Of a stretch of DNA of 64,000 nucleotides, positions 14,801 through 29,300 are shown piece after piece. Both the position numbers and the translations under genes were made by a program. The notes beneath the pieces were generated by a model, which worked only from the letters and a program-made list of their open reading frames with translations, did not search any database and was not told the DNA's origin. Numbering within the stretch: position 1 is the stretch's first letter; the number at the start of each line of letters is the position of its first letter. Source of the stretch: Rhipicephalus microplus (taxonomy: Eukaryota > Arthropoda > Arachnida > Ixodida > Ixodidae); assembly GCF_043290135.1 (NCBI RefSeq), contig NC_134701.1, positions 31,213,501 to 31,277,500 on the forward strand, in the 5' to 3' direction.

Positions 14801-16456
14801 TCCGAATGCCTTATAAAAGAAGACAGCACCGTTGGACTGGCATCAGAGCGGATCCGGCAGCCGCGCGGGCACGCTCGCTAACGCTGTCCTGTTTTTGATG
14901 CAGGCCAAGCTAAGGAAACTGTCTTCAACTGTATGCAAGCTAACGTGGTCTTCGCCAGCTGTGCACTACTGCGGCTGCGCAAGTCTACGACTGACGTAAC
15001 CACTTCGACGCATGGCAGGATCACCGTCCTACCAGGGCTAGCCAGGGGGGCATTTTCGAATGCCTTACAAAAGAAGACAGCAACGTTGGACTGGCATCAG
15101 AGCAGATCCGGCAGGCGCGCGGGCACGCTCGCTAACGCTGTCCTGTTTTTGGTGCAGGCAAAGCTCAGGAAACTGTCTTCAACTGTGTGCAAGCTAACGT
15201 GGTCTTCGCCAGCTGTGCACTACTGCGGCTGCGCAAGTCTACGACTGATGTCACCACTTCGACGCATGGCAGGATCACCGTCCTAACAGGGCTAGCCAGG
15301 GGGGCGTTTCCGAAGGCCTTACAAAAGAAGACAGCACCATTGGACTGGCATCAGAGCAGATCCGGCAGCCGCGCGGGCACGCTCGCTAACGCTGTCCTGT
15401 TTTTGCTGCAGGCCAAGTTCAGGAAACTGTCTTCAACTGTATGCAAGCTAACGTGATCTTCGGGAGCTGTGCACTACTGCGGCTGCGCAAGTCTACGACT
15501 GACGTCACCACTTCGACGCATGGCAGGATCACCGTCCTACCAGGGCTAGCCAGGGAGGCGTTTCCGAAGGCCTTACAAAAGAAGACAGCACCGTTGGACT
15601 GGCATCAGAGCAGATCCGGCAGCCGCGCCGGCACGCTCGCTAACGCTGTCCTGTTTTTGGTACAGGCAAAGCTCAGGAAACTGTCTTCAACTGTATGCAA
15701 GCTAACGTGGTCTTCGCCAGCTGTGCACTACTACGGCTGTGCAAGTCTACGACTGACGTAACCACTTCGACGCATGGCAGGATCACCGTCCTACCAGGAC
15801 TAGCCAGGGGGGCATTTCCGAATGCCTTACAAAAGAAGACAGCACCGTTGGACTGGCATCAGAGCAGATCCGGCAGCCGCACGGGCACGCTCGCTAACGC
15901 TGCCCTGTTTTTGCTGCAGGCAAAGCTCAGGAAACTGTCTCCAACTGTATGTAAGCTAACGTGGTCTTCGGCAGCTGTGCACTACTGCGGCTGCGCAAGT
16001 CTACGACTAACGTAACCACTTCGACGCATGGCAGGATCACCGTCCTACCGGGGCTAGCCAGGGGGGCGTCTCCGAAGGCCTTACAAAAAAAGACAGCACT
16101 GTTCGACTGGCATCAGAGCCGATCCGGCAGCCGCGCGGGCACGCTCGCTAACGCTGTCCTGTTTTTGGTACAGGCAAAGCTCAGGAAACTGTCTTCAAAT
16201 GTATGCAAGCTAACGTGGTCTTCGCCAGCTGGGCACTACTGCGGCTGTGCAAGTCTACGACTGACGTAACCACTTCGACGCATGGCAGGATCACCGTCCT
16301 ACCAGGACTAGCCAGGGTGGCGTTTCCGAAGGCCTTACAAAAGAAGACAGCACCGTTGGACTGGCATCAGAGCAGATCCGGCAGCCGCGCGGGCACGCTC
16401 GCTAACGCTGCCCTGTTTTTGATGCATGCAAAGCTCAGGAAACTGTCTTCAACTGT
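11900..16456 (+). repeat. Nine-monomer higher-order duplication (offset 2284 bp)
   Basis: Variants in about 11,900-14,170 recur in order in about 14,180-16,450. Shared markers include CTGCCTTCAACTGTATGCACG, AGAGCGGATCC, GGCATTTTCGAATG, AACTGTGTGCAAG, GGCCAAGTTCAGG and CTGTCTCCAACTGTATGTAAG. This is the longest near-identical adjacent duplication in the array. Confidence 0.85.
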
Positions 16457-18485
16457 ATGCAAGCTAACGTGGTCTTCGTCAGCTGTGCACTACTGCGGCT
16501 GCGCAAGTCTACGGCTGACGTAACCACTTCGACGCAAGGCAGGATCACCATCCTACCAGGCCTAGCCAGGGGGCGTTTCCGAATGCCTTATAAAAGAAGA
16601 CAGCACCGTTGGACTGGCATCAGAGCAGATCCGGCAGCCCCGCGGGCACGCTCGCTAACGCTGCTCTGTTTATGCTGCAGGCAAAGCTCAGGAAACTGTC
16701 TTCAACTGTATGCAAGCTAGCGTGGTCTTCGCCAGCTGTGCACTACTGCGGCTGCGCAAGTCTACGACTGACGTAACCACTTCGACGCAAGGCAGGATCA
16801 CCATCCTACCAGGCCTAGCCAGGGGGCGTTTCCGAATGCCTTATGAAAGAAGACAGCACCGTTGGACTGGCATCAGAGCAGATCCGGCAGCCGCGCGGGC
16901 ACGCTCGCTAACGCTGTCCTGTTTTTGATGCAGGCCAAGCTAAGGAAACTGTCTTCAACTGTATGAAAGCTAACGTGGTCTTCGGCAGCTGTGCACTACT
17001 GCGGCTGCGCAAGTCTACGACTGATGTCACCACTTCGACGCATGGCAGGATCACCGTCCTAACAGGGCTAGCCAGGGGGGCATTTCCGAATATCTTACAA
17101 AAGAAGACAGCACCGTTGGGCTGGCATCAGAGCAGATCCGGCAGCCGCGCGGGCACGCTCGCTAACGCTGTCCTGTTTTTGATGCAGGCCAAGCTAAGGA
17201 AACTGTCTTCAACTGTATGAAAGCTAACGTGGTCTTCGGCAGCTGTGCACTACTGCGGCTGCGCAAGTCTACGACTGATGTCGCCACTTCGACGCATGGC
17301 AGGATCACCGTCCTAACAGGGCTAGCCAGGGGGGCGTTTCCGAAGGCCTTACAAAAGAAGACAGCACCATTGGACTGGCATCAGAGCAGATCCGGCAGCC
17401 GCGCGGGCACGCTCGCTAACGCTGCCCTGTTTTTGCTGCAGGCAAAGCTCAGGAAACTGTCTTCAACTGTATGCAAGCTAACGTGGTCTTCGCCACCAAT
17501 GCACTACTGCGGCTGCGCAAGTCTACGACTGACGTAACCACTTCGACGCATGGCAGGATCACCGTCCTACCAGGGCTTGCCAGGGGGGCGTTTCCGAAGG
17601 CCTTACAAAAGAAGACAGCACCGTTGGACTGGCATCAGAGCATACCCGGCAGCCGCGCGGGCACGCTCGCTAACGCTGCCCTGTTTTTGATTCAGGCAAA
17701 GCTCAGGAAACTGTCTTCAACTGTATGCAAGCTAACGTGGTCTTCGCCAGCTGTGCACTACTGCTGCTGCGCAAGTCTATGACTGACGTAACCGCTTCGA
17801 CGCATGGCAGTATCACCGTCCTACCAGGGCTAGCCAGGAGGGCATTTCCGAATATCTTACAAAAGAAGACAGCACCGTTGGACTGGCATCAGAGCAGATC
17901 CGGCAGCCGCGCGGGCACGCTCGCTAACGCTGTCCTGTTTTTGATGCAGGCCAAGCTCAGGAAACTGTCTTCAACTGTATGCAAGCTAACGTGGTCTTCA
18001 CCAGCTGTGCACTACTGCGGCTGCGCAAGTCTACGACTGACGTAACCACTTCGACGCATGGCAGGATCACCGTCCTACCAGGGCTAGCCAGGGGGGCGTT
18101 TCCGAAGGCCTTACAAAAGAAGACAGCACCGTTGGACTGGCATCAGAGCAGATCCGGCAGCCGCGCGGGCACGCTCGCTAACGCTGCCCTGTTTTTGATG
18201 CATGCAAAGCTCAGGAAACTGTCTTCAACTGTATGCAAGCTAACGTGGTCTTCGCCAGCTGTGCACTACTGCGGCTGCGCAAGTCTACGACTGACGTCAC
18301 CACTTCGACGCATCGCAGGATCACCGTCCTACCAGGGCTAGCCAGGGGGCGTTTCCAGAGGCCTTATAAAAGAAGACAGCACCGTTGGACTGGCATCATA
18401 GCAGATCCGGCAGCCCCGCGGGCACGCTCGCTAACGCTTCCCTGTTTTTGCTGCAGACAAAGCTCGGGAAACTGTCTTCAACTCT

Positions 18486-21400
18486 ATGCAAGCTAACGTG
18501 GTCTTCGGCAGCTGGGCACTACTGCGGCTGCGCAAGTCTACGACTGACGTAACCACTTCGACGCATGGCAGGATCACCGTCCTACCAGGGCTAGCCAGGG
18601 GGCGCTTCCGAAGGCCTTACAAAAGAAGACAGCACCGTTGGGCTGGCATCAGAGCAGATCCGGCAGCCGCGCGGGCACGCTCGCTAACGCTGCCCTGTTT
18701 TTGCTGCAGGCAAAGCTCAGGAAAATGTCTTCAACTGTATGAAAGCTAACGTGGTCTTCGGCAGCTGTGCACTACTGCGGCTGCGCAAGTCTACGACTGA
18801 CGTAACCACTTCGACGCATGGCAGGATCACCGTCCTACCAGGACTAGCCAGGGGGGCGTTTCCGAAGGCCTTACAAAAGAAGACAGCACCGTTGGACTGG
18901 CATCAGAGCAGATCCGGCAGCCGCGCGGGCACGCTCGCTAACGCTGCCCTGTTTTTGATGCATGCAAAGCTCAGGAAACTGTATTCAACTGTATGCAAGC
19001 TAACGTGGTCTTCGTCAGCTGTGCACTACTGCGGCTGCGCAAGTCTACGACTGACGTCACCACTTCGACGCATCGCAGGATCACCGTCCTACCAGGGCTA
19101 GCCAGGGGGCGTTTCCAGAGGCCTTATAAAAGAAGACAGCACCGTTGGACTGGCATCATAGCAGATCCGGCAGCCCCGCGGGCACGCTCGCTAACGCTGC
19201 TCTGTTTATGCTGCAGGCAAAGCTCAGGAAACTGTCTTCAACTGTATGCAAGCTAGCGTGGTCTTCGCCAGCTGTGCACTACTGCGGCTGCGCAAGTCTA
19301 CGACTGACGTAACCACTTCGACGCATGGCAGGATCACCATCCTACCAGGCCTAGCCAGGGGGCGTTTCCGAATGCCTTATAAAAGAAGACAGCACCGTTG
19401 GACTGGCATCAGAGCGGATCCGGCAGCCGCGCGGGCACGCTCGCTAACGCTGTCCTGTTTTTGATGCAGGCCAAGCTAAGGAAACTGTCTTCAACTGTAT
19501 GCAAGCTAACGTGGTCTTCGCCAGCTGTGCACTACTGCGGCTGAGCAAGTCTACGACTGACGTAACCACTTCGACGCATGGCAGGATCACCGTCCTACCA
19601 GGGCTAGCCAGGGGGGCATTTTCGAATGCCTTACAAAAGAAGACAGCAACGTTGGACTGGCATCAGAGCAGATCCGGCAGGCGCGCGGGCACGCTCGCTA
19701 ACGCTATCCTGTTTTTGGTGCAGGCAAAGCTCAGGAAACTGTCTTCAACTGTATGCAAGCTAACGTGGTCTTCGCCAGCTGTGCACTACTGCGGCTGCGC
19801 AAGTCTACGACTGATGTCACCACTTCGACGCATGGCAGGATCACCGTCCTAACAGGGCTAGCCAGGGTGGCGTTTCCGAAGGCCTTACAAAAGAAGACAG
19901 CACCATTGGACTGGCATCAGAGCAGATCCGGCAGCCGCGCGGGCACGCTCGCTAACGCTGCCCTGTTTTTGCTGCAGTCAAAGCTCAGGAAACTGTCTTC
20001 AACTGTATGCAAGCTAACGTGGTCTTCGCCACCAATGCACTACTGCGGCTGCGCAAGTCTACGACTGACGTAACCACTTCGACGCATGGCAGGATCACCG
20101 TCCTACCAGGGCTTGCCAGGGGGGGCGTTTCCGAAGGCCTTACAAAAGAAGACAGCACCGTTGGACTGGCATCAGAGCATACCCGGCAGCCGCGCGGGCA
20201 CGCTCGCTAACGCTGCCCTGTTTTTGCTGCAGGCAAAGCTCAGGAAACTGTCTTCAACTGTATGCAAGCTAACGTGGTCTTCACCAGCTGTGCACCACTG
20301 CGGCTGCGCAAGTCAACGACTGACGTCACCACTTCGACGCATGGCAGGATCACCGTCCTACCAGGGCTAGCCAGGGGGGCGTTTCCGGAGGCCTTATAAA
20401 AGAAGACAGCACCGTTGGACTGGCATCAGAGCAGATCCGGCAGCCGCGCGGGCACGCTCGCAAACGCTGCCCTGTTTTTGCTGCAGGCAAAGCTCAGGAA
20501 ACTGTCTTCAACTCTATGCAAGCTAACGTGGTCTTCGGCAGCTGGGCACTACTGCGGCTGCGCAAGTCTACGACTGACGTAACCACTTCGACGCATGGCA
20601 GGATCACCGTCCTACCAGGGCTAGCCAGGGGGCGCTTCCGAAGGCCTTACAAAAGAAGACAGCACCGTTGGGCTGGCATCAGAGCAGATCCGGCAGCCGC
20701 GCGGGCACGCTCGCTAACGCTGCCCTGTTTTTGCTGCAGGCAAAGCTCAGGAAAATGTCTTCAACTGTATGAAAGCTAACGTGGTCTTCGGCAGCTGTGC
20801 ACTACTGCGGCTGCGCAAGTCTACGACTGACGTAACCACTTCGACGCATGGCAGGATCACCGTCCTACCAGGACTAGCCAGGGGGGCGTTTCCGAAGGCC
20901 TTACAAAAGAAGACAGCACCGTTGGACTGGCATCAGAGCAGATCCGGCAGCCGCGCGGGCACGCTCGCTAACGCTGCCCTGTTTTTGATGCATGCAAAGC
21001 TCAGGAAACTGTATTCAACTGTATGCAAGCTAACGTGGTCTTCGTCAGCTGTGCACTACTGCGGCTGCGCAAGTCTACGACTGACGTCACCACTTCGACG
21101 CATCGCAGGATCACCGTCCTACCAGGGCTAGCCAGGGGGCGTTTCCAGAGGCCTTATAAAAGAAGACAGCACCGTTGGACTGGCATCATAGCAGATCCGG
21201 CAGCCCCACGGGCACGCTCGCTAACGCTGTCCTGTTTTTGATGCAGGCCAAGCTAAGGAAACTGTCTTCAACTGTATGCAAGCTAACGTGGTCTTCGCCA
21301 GCTGTGCACTACTGCGGCTGCGCAAGTCTACGACTGACGTAACCACTTCGACGCATGGCAGGATCACCGTCCTACCAGGGCTAGCCAGGGGGGCATTTTC

Positions 21401-22290
21401 GAATGCCTTACAAAAGAAGACAGCAACGTTGGACTGGCATCAGAGCAGATCCGGCAGGCGCGCGGGCACGCTCGCTAACGCTATCCTGTTTTTGGTGCAG
21501 GCAAAGCTCAGGAAACTGTCTTCAACTGTATGCAAGCTAACGTGGTCTTCGCCAGCTGTGCACTACTGCGGCTGCGCAAGTCTACGACTGATGTCACCAC
21601 TTCGACGCAAGGCAGGATCACCGTCCTAACAGGGCTAGCCAGGGGGGCGTTTCCGAAGGCCTTACAAAAGAAGACAGCACCATTGGACTGGCATCAGAGC
21701 AGATCCGGCAGCCGCGCGGGCACGCTCGCTAACGCTGCCCTGTTTTTGCTGCAGGCAAAGCTCAGGAAACTGTCTTCAACTGTATGCAAGCTAACGTGGT
21801 CTTCGCCACCAATGCACTACAGCGGCTGCGCAAGTCTACGACTGACGTAACCACTTCGACGCATGGCAGGATCACCGTCCTACCAGGGCTTGCCAGGGGG
21901 GGCGTTTCCGAAGGCCTTACAAAAGAAGACAGCACCGTTGGACTGGCATCAGAGCATACCCGGCAGCCGCGCGGGCACGCTCGCTAACGCTGCCCTGTTT
22001 TTGCTGCAGGCAAAGCTCAGGAAACTGTCTTCAACTGTATGCAAGCTAACGTGGTCTTCACCAGCTGTGCACCACTGCGGCTGCGCAAGTCAACGACTGA
22101 CGTCACCACTTCGACGCATGGCAGGATCACCGTCCTACCAGGGCTAGCCAGGGGGGCGTTTCCGGAGGCCTTATAAAAGAAGACAGCACCGTTGGACTGG
22201 CATCAGAGCAGATCCGGCAGCCGCGCGGGCACGCTCGCAAACGCTGCCCTGTTTTTGCTGCAGGCAAAGCTCAGGAAACTGTCTTCAACT
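18486..22290 (+). repeat. Compound seven/eight-monomer duplication
   Basis: Monomers from 18486 recur from 20516 (offset 2030, eight units), while those from 19499 recur from 21276 (offset 1777, seven units). The change of offset means one monomer was lost in the second copy. The junction at about 21,200 fuses a GCCCCACGGG unit directly to a TGATGCAGGCC unit. Shared marks include GGAAAATGTCTTC, CTGTATTCAACTG and CGCTATCCTG. Confidence 0.8.
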
Positions 22291-23164
22291 CTATGCAAGC
22301 TAACGTGGTCTTCGCCAGCTGTGCACTACTGCGGCTGCGCAAGTCGACGACTGACGTCACCACTTCGACGCATCGCAGGATCACCGTCCTACCAGGGCTA
22401 GCCAGGGGGCGTTTCCAGAGGCTTTATAAAAGAAGACAGCACCGTTGGACTGGCATCAGAGCAGATCCGGAGCCGCGCGGGCACGCTCGCTAACGCTGCC
22501 CTGTTTTTGCTGCGGGCAAAGCTCAGGAAACTGTCTTCAACTGTATGCAAGCTAACGTGGTCTTCGCCAGCTGTGCACTACTGCGGCTGCGCAAGTCTAC
22601 AACTAACGTAACCACTTCGACGCATGGCAGGATCACCATCCTACCAGGGCTAGCCAGGGGGGCGTTTCTGAAGGCCTTACAAAAGACGACAGCACCATTG
22701 GACTGACATCAGAGCAGATCCGGCAGCCGCGCGGGCACGCTCGCTAACGCTGTTCTGTTTTTGATGCAGGCAAAGCTCGGGAAGCTGTCTTCAACTGTAT
22801 GCAAGCTAACGTGGTCTTCGCCAGCTGTGCACTACTGCGGCTGCGCAAGTCTACAACTGACGTAACCACTTCGACGCATGGCAGGATCACCATCCTACCA
22901 GGGCTAGCCAGGGGGGCGTTTCTGAAGGCCTTACAAAAGACGACAGCACCATTGGACTGACATCAGAGCAGATCCGGCAGCCGCGCGGGCACGCTCGCTA
23001 ACGCTGTTCTGTTTTTGATGCAGGCAAAGCTCGGGAAGCTGTCTTCAACTGTATGCAAGCTAACGTGGTCTTCGCCAGCTGTGCACTACTGCGGCTGCGC
23101 AAGTCTACGACTGACGTAAACATTTCGACGCATGGCAGGATCACCGTCCTACCAGGGCTAGCCA

Positions 23165-23180
23165 GGGGTGGGGGGGGGGG
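23165..23180 (+). repeat. Expanded G-run in a monomer
   Basis: The usual five or six G after CTAGCCA is expanded to GGGGT followed by eleven G. The related monomer at 31289-31300, 8124 bp away, has twelve G without the T. The surrounding variants, including the rare TAAACATTTCGACG, are shared, so the two monomers are duplicates whose G-run then changed independently. Confidence 0.85.
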
Positions 23181-26100
23181 TTCCGAAGGTCTTACAAAAG
23201 AAGACAGCACCATTGGACTGGCATCAGAGCACATCCGGCAGCCGCGCGGGCACGCTCGCTAACGCTGCCCTGTTTTTGCTGCAGGCAAAGCTCAGGAAAC
23301 TGTCTTCAACTGTATGCAAGCTAACGTGGTCTTCGCCAGCTGTGCACTACTGCGGCTGCGCAAGTCTACGACTGACGTCACCACTTCGACGCATGGCAGG
23401 ATCACCGTCCTACCAGGGCTAGCCAGGGGGGGCGTTTCCGGAGGCCTTATAAAAGAAGACAGCACCGTTTGACTGGCATCAGAGCAGATCCGGCAGCCGC
23501 GCGGGAACGCTCGCTAACGCTGCCCTGTTTTTGCTGTAGGCAAAGCTCAGGAAACTGTCTTCAACTCTATGCAAGCTAACGTGGTCTTCGCCAGCTGTGC
23601 ACTACTGCGGCTGCGCAAGTCTACGACTGACGTCACCACTTCGACGCATGGCAGGATCACCGTCCTACCAGGGCTAGCCAGGGGGGCGTTTCCGAAGGTC
23701 TTACAAAAGAAGACAGCACCGTTGGACTGGCATCAGAGCAGATCCGGCAGCCGCGCGGGCACGCTCGCTATGCTGCCCTGTTTTTGCGGCAGGCAAAGTT
23801 CAGGAAACTGTCTTCAACTATATGCAAGATAACGTGGTCTTCGCCAGCTGTGCACTACTGCGGCTGCGCAAGATTACGACTGATGTCACCACTTCGACGC
23901 ATGGCAGGATCACCGTCCTACCAGGGCTAGCCAGGGGGGCGTTTCCGGAGGCCTTATAAAAGAAGACAGCACCGTTGGACTGGCATCAGAGCAGATCCGG
24001 CAGCCGCACTGGCACGCTCGCTAACGCTGCCCTGTTTTTGCTGCAGGCAAAGCTCAGGAAACTGTCTTCAACTGTATGCAAGCTAACGTGGTCTTCGCCA
24101 GCTGTGCACTACTGCGGCTGCGCAAGTCTACGACTGACGTCACCACTTCGACGCATGGCAGGATCACCGTCCTACCAGGGCTAGCCAGGGGGGCGTTTCC
24201 GGAGGCCTTATAAAAGAAGACAGCACCATTGGACTGGCATCAGAGCAGATCCGGCAGCCGCGCGGGACGCTCGCTAACGCTGTCCTGTTTTTGATGCAGG
24301 CGAAGCTAAGGAAACTGTCTTCAACGTCATGCAAGCTAACGTGGTCTTCGCCAGCTGTGCACTACTGCGGCTGCGCAGCCTACCACTGACGTCACCACTT
24401 CGACGCATGGCAGGATCACCGTCCTACCAGGGCTAGCCAGGGGGGCGTTTCCGAAGGTCTTACAAAAGAAGACAGCACCGTTGGACTGGCATCAGAGCAG
24501 ATCCGGCAGCCGCGCGGGCACGCTCGCTAACGCTGCCCTGTTTTTGCTGCAGGCAAAGCTCAGGAAACTGTCTTCAACTGTATGCAAGCTAACGTGGTCT
24601 TCGCCAGCTGTGCACTACTGCGGCTGCGCAAGTCTACGACTGACGTCACCACTTCGACGCATGGCAGGATCACCGTCCTACCAGGGCTAGCCAGGGGGGC
24701 GTTTCCGGAGGCCTTATAAAAGAAGACAGCACCATTGGACTGGCATCAGAGCAGATCCGGCAGCCGCGCGGGACGCTCGCTAACGCTGTCCTGTTTTTGA
24801 TGCAGGCGAAGCTCAGGAAACTGTCTTCAACGTCATGCAAGCTAACGTGGTCTTCGCCAGCTGTGCACTACTGCGGCTGCGCAGCCTACCACTGACGTCA
24901 CCACTTCGACGCATGGCAGGATCACCGTCCTACCAGGGCTAGGCAGGGGGGCGTTTCCGAAGGTCTTACAAAAGAAGACAGCACCGTTGGACTGGCATCA
25001 GAGCAGATCCGGCAGCCGCGCGGGCACGCTCGCTAACGCTGCCCTGTTTTTGCTGCAGGCAAAGCTCAGGAAACTGTCTTCAACTGTATGCAAGCTAACG
25101 TGGTCTTCGCCTGCTGTGCACTACTGCGGCTGCGCAAGTCTACAACTGACGTCACCACTTCGACGCATGGCAGGATCACCGTCCTACCAGGGCTAGCCAG
25201 GGGGGCGTTTCCGAAGGTCATACAAAAAAAGACAGCACCGTTGGACTGGCATCAGAGCAGATCCGGCAGCCGCGCGGGCACGCTCGCTAACGCTGCCCTG
25301 TTTTTGCTGCAAGCAATGCTCAGGAAACTCTTCAACTGTATGCAAGCTAACGTGGTCTTCGCCAGCTGTGCACTACTGCGGCTGCGCAGCCTACGACTGA
25401 CGTCACCACTTCGACGCATGGCAGGATCACTGTCCTACCAGGGCTAGGCAGGGGGGCGTTTCCGAAGGTCTTACAAAAGAAGACAGCACCGTTGGACTGG
25501 CATCAGAGCAGATCCGGCAGCCGCGCGGGCACGCTCGCTAACGCTGCCCTGTTTTTGCTGCAAGCAATGCTCAGGAAACTCTTCAACTGTATGCAAGCTA
25601 ACGTGGTCTTCGCCAGCTGTGCACTACTGCGGCTGCGCAAGTCTACGACTGACGTCACCACTTCGACGCATGGCAGGATCACCGTCCTACCAGGGCTAGC
25701 CAGGGGGGGCGTTTCCGAAGGTCATACAAAAGAAGACAGCACCGTTGGACTGACATCAGAGCAGATCCGGCAGCCGCGCGGGCACGCTCGCTAACGCTGC
25801 CCTGTTTTTTCTGCAGGCAATGCTCAGGAAACTGTCTTCAACTGTATGCCAGCTAACGTGGTCTTCACCAGCTGTGCACTACTGCGGCTGGGCAAGTCTA
25901 CGACTGACATCACCACTTCGACGCATGGCAGGATCACCGTCCTACCAGGGCTAGCCAGGGGGGCGTTTCTGAAGGTCATACAAAAGAAGACAGCACCGTT
26001 GGACTGGCATCAGAGCAGATCCGGCAGCCGCGCGGGCACGCTCGCTAACGCTGCCCTGTTTTTGCTGCAGGCAATGCTCAGGAAACTGTCTTCAACTGTG

Positions 26101-26349
26101 TGCAAGAAACGTGGTCTTCGCCAGCTGTGCACTACTGCGGCTGCGCAAGTCTACGACTGACGTCACCACTTCGACGCATGGCAGGATCACCGTACTACCA
26201 GGGCTAGCCAGGGGGGCGTTTTCGAAGGTCTTACAAAAGAAGACAGCACCGTTGGACTGGCATCAGAGCAGATCCGGCAGCCGCGCCGGCACGCTCGCTA
26301 ACGCTGTCCTGTTTTTGGTACAAGCAAAGCTCAGGAAACTGTCTTCAAA

Positions 26350-29300
26350 TGTATGCAAGCTAACGTGGTCTTCGCCAGCTGTGCACTACTGCGGCTGCGC
26401 AAGTCTACGAATGACGTCACCACTTCGACGCATCGCGGGATCACCGTCCTACCAGGGCTAGCCAGGGGGCGTTTCCGGAGGCCTTATAAAAGAGGACAGC
26501 ACCGTTGGACTGGCATCACAGCAGATCCGGAGCCGCGCGGGCACGCTCGCTAACGCTGCCCTGTTTTTGCTGCAGGCAATGCTCAGGAAACTGTCTTCAA
26601 CTGTATGCAAGCTAACGTGGTCTTTGCCAGCTGTGCACTACTGCGGCTGCGCAAGTCTACAACTGACGTAACCACTTCGACGCATGGCAGGATCACCATC
26701 CTACCAGGGCTAGCCAGGGGGGCGTTTCTGAAGGCCTTACAAAAGACGACAGCACCATTGGACTGACATCAGAGCAGATCCGGCAGCCGCGCGGGCACGC
26801 TCGCTAACGCTGCCCTGTTTTTGATGCAGGCAAAGCTCGGGAAGCTGTCTTCAACTGTATGCAAGCTAACGTGGTCTTCGCCAGCTGTGCCCTACTGCGG
26901 CTGCGCAAGTCTACGACTGACGTCACCACTTCGACGCATGGCAGGATCACCGTCCTACCAGGGCTAGCCAGGGGGGGCGTTTCCGGAGGCCTTATAAAAG
27001 AAGACAGCACCGTTTGACTGGAATCAGAGCAGATCCGGCAGCCGCGCGGGAACGCTCGCTAACGCTGCCCTGTTTTTGATGCAGGCAAAGCTCGGGAAGC
27101 TGTCTTCAACTGTATGCAAGCTAACGTGGTCTTTGCCAGCTGTGCACTACTGCGGCTGCGCAAGTCTACGACTGACGTCACCACTTCGACGCATGGCAGG
27201 ATCACCGTCCTACCAGGGCTAGCCAGGGGGGGCGTTTCCGAAGGTCATACAAAAGAAGACAGCACCGTTGGACTGACATCAGAGCAGATCCGGCAGCCGC
27301 GCGGGCACGCTCGCTAACGCTGCCCTGTTTTTTCTGCAGGCAATGCTCAGGAAACTGTCTTCAACTGTATGCCATCTAACGTGGTCTTCACCAGCTGTGC
27401 ACTACTGCGGCTGCGCAAGTCAACGACTGACGTCACCACTTCGACGCATGGCAGGATCACCGTCCTACCAGGGCTAGCCAGGGGGGCGTTTCCGGAGGCC
27501 TTATAAAAGAAGACAGCACCGTTGGACTGGCATCAGAGCAGATCCGGCAGCCGCGCGGGCACGCTCGCAAACGCTGCCCTGTTTTTGCTGCAGGCAAAGC
27601 TCAGGAAACTGTCTTCAACTCTTTTGCAAGCTAACGTGGTCTTCGCCAGCTGTGCACTACTGCGGCTGCGCAAGTCGACGACTGACGTAACCACTTCGAC
27701 GCATGGCAGGATCACTATCCTACTAGGGTTAGCCAGGGGGGCGTTTCCGAAGGCCTTACAAAACAAGACAGCACCGTTGAACTGGCATCACAGCAGATCC
27801 GGCAACCGCGCGGGCACGCTCGCTAACGCTGCCCTGTTTTTGATCCAGGCGAAGCTCAGGAAACTGTCTTCAACTGTATGCAAGATAACGTGGTCTTCGC
27901 CAGCTGTGCACTACTGCGGCTGCGCAAGTCTACGACTGACGTAACCACTTCGACGCATGGCAGGATCACCGTCCTACCAGGGCTAGCCAGGGGGGCGTTT
28001 CCGAAGGCCTTACAAAAGAAGACAGCACCGTTGAACTGGCATCAGAGCAGATCCGGAAGCCGCGCGGGCGCGCTCGCTAACGCTGTCCTGTTTTTGGTAC
28101 AGGCAAAGCTCAGGAAACTGTCTTCAAATGTATGCAAGCTAACATGGTCTTCGTCAGCTGTGCACTACTGCGGCTGCGCAAGTCTACGACTGACGTCACC
28201 ACTTCGACGCATCGCAGGATCACCGTCCTACCAGGGCTAGCCAGGGGGCGTTTCCAGAGGCTTTATAAAAGAAGACAGCACCGTTGGACTGGCATCAGAG
28301 CAGATCCGGAGCCGCGCGGGCACGCTCGCTAACGCTGCCCTGTTTTTGCTGCGGGCAAAGCTCAGGAAACTGTCTTCAACTGTATGCAAGCTAACGTGGT
28401 CTTCGCCAGCTGTGCACTACTGCGGCTGCGCAAGTCTACAACTAACGTAACCACTTCGACGCATGGTAGGATCACCATCCTACCAGGGCTAGCCAGGGGG
28501 GCGTTTCTGAAGGCCTTACAAAAGAAGACAGCACCGTTGGACTGGCATCAGAGCAGATCCGGCAGCCGCGCGGGCACGCTCGCTAACGCTGTCCTGTTTT
28601 TGGTACAAGCAAAGCTCAGGAAACTGTCTTCAAATGTATGCAAGCTAACGTGGTCTTCGCCAGCTGTGCACTACTGCGGCTGCGCAAGTCTACGACTGAC
28701 GTCACCACTTCGACGCATCGCGGGATCACCGTACTACCAGGGCTAGCCAGGGGGGCGTTTTCGAAGGTCTTACAAAAGAAGACAGCACCGTTGGACTGGC
28801 ATCAGAGCAGATCCGGCAGCCGCGCGGGCACGCTCGCTAACGCTGTCCTGTTTTTGGTACAGGCAAAGCTCAGGAAACTGTCTTCAAATGTATGCAAGCT
28901 AACGTGGTCTTCGCCAGCTGTGCACTACTGCGGCTGCGCAAGTCTACGACTGACGTCACCACTTCGACGCATCGCGGGATCACCGTCCTACCAGGGCTAG
29001 CCAGGGGGCGTTTCCGGAGGCCTTATAAAAGAGGACAGCACCGTTGGACTGGCATCAGAGCAGATCCGGAGCCGCGCGGGCACGCTCGCTAACGCTGCCC
29101 TGTTTTTGCTGCAGGCAATGCTCAGGAAACTGTCTTCAACTGTATGCAAGCTAACGTGGTCTTTGCCAGCTGTGCACTACTGCGGCTGCGCAAGTCTACA
29201 ACTGACGTAACCACTTCGACGCATGGCAGGATCACCATCCTACCAGGGCTAGCCAGGGGGGCGTTTCTGAAGGCCTTACAAAAGACGACAGCACCATTGG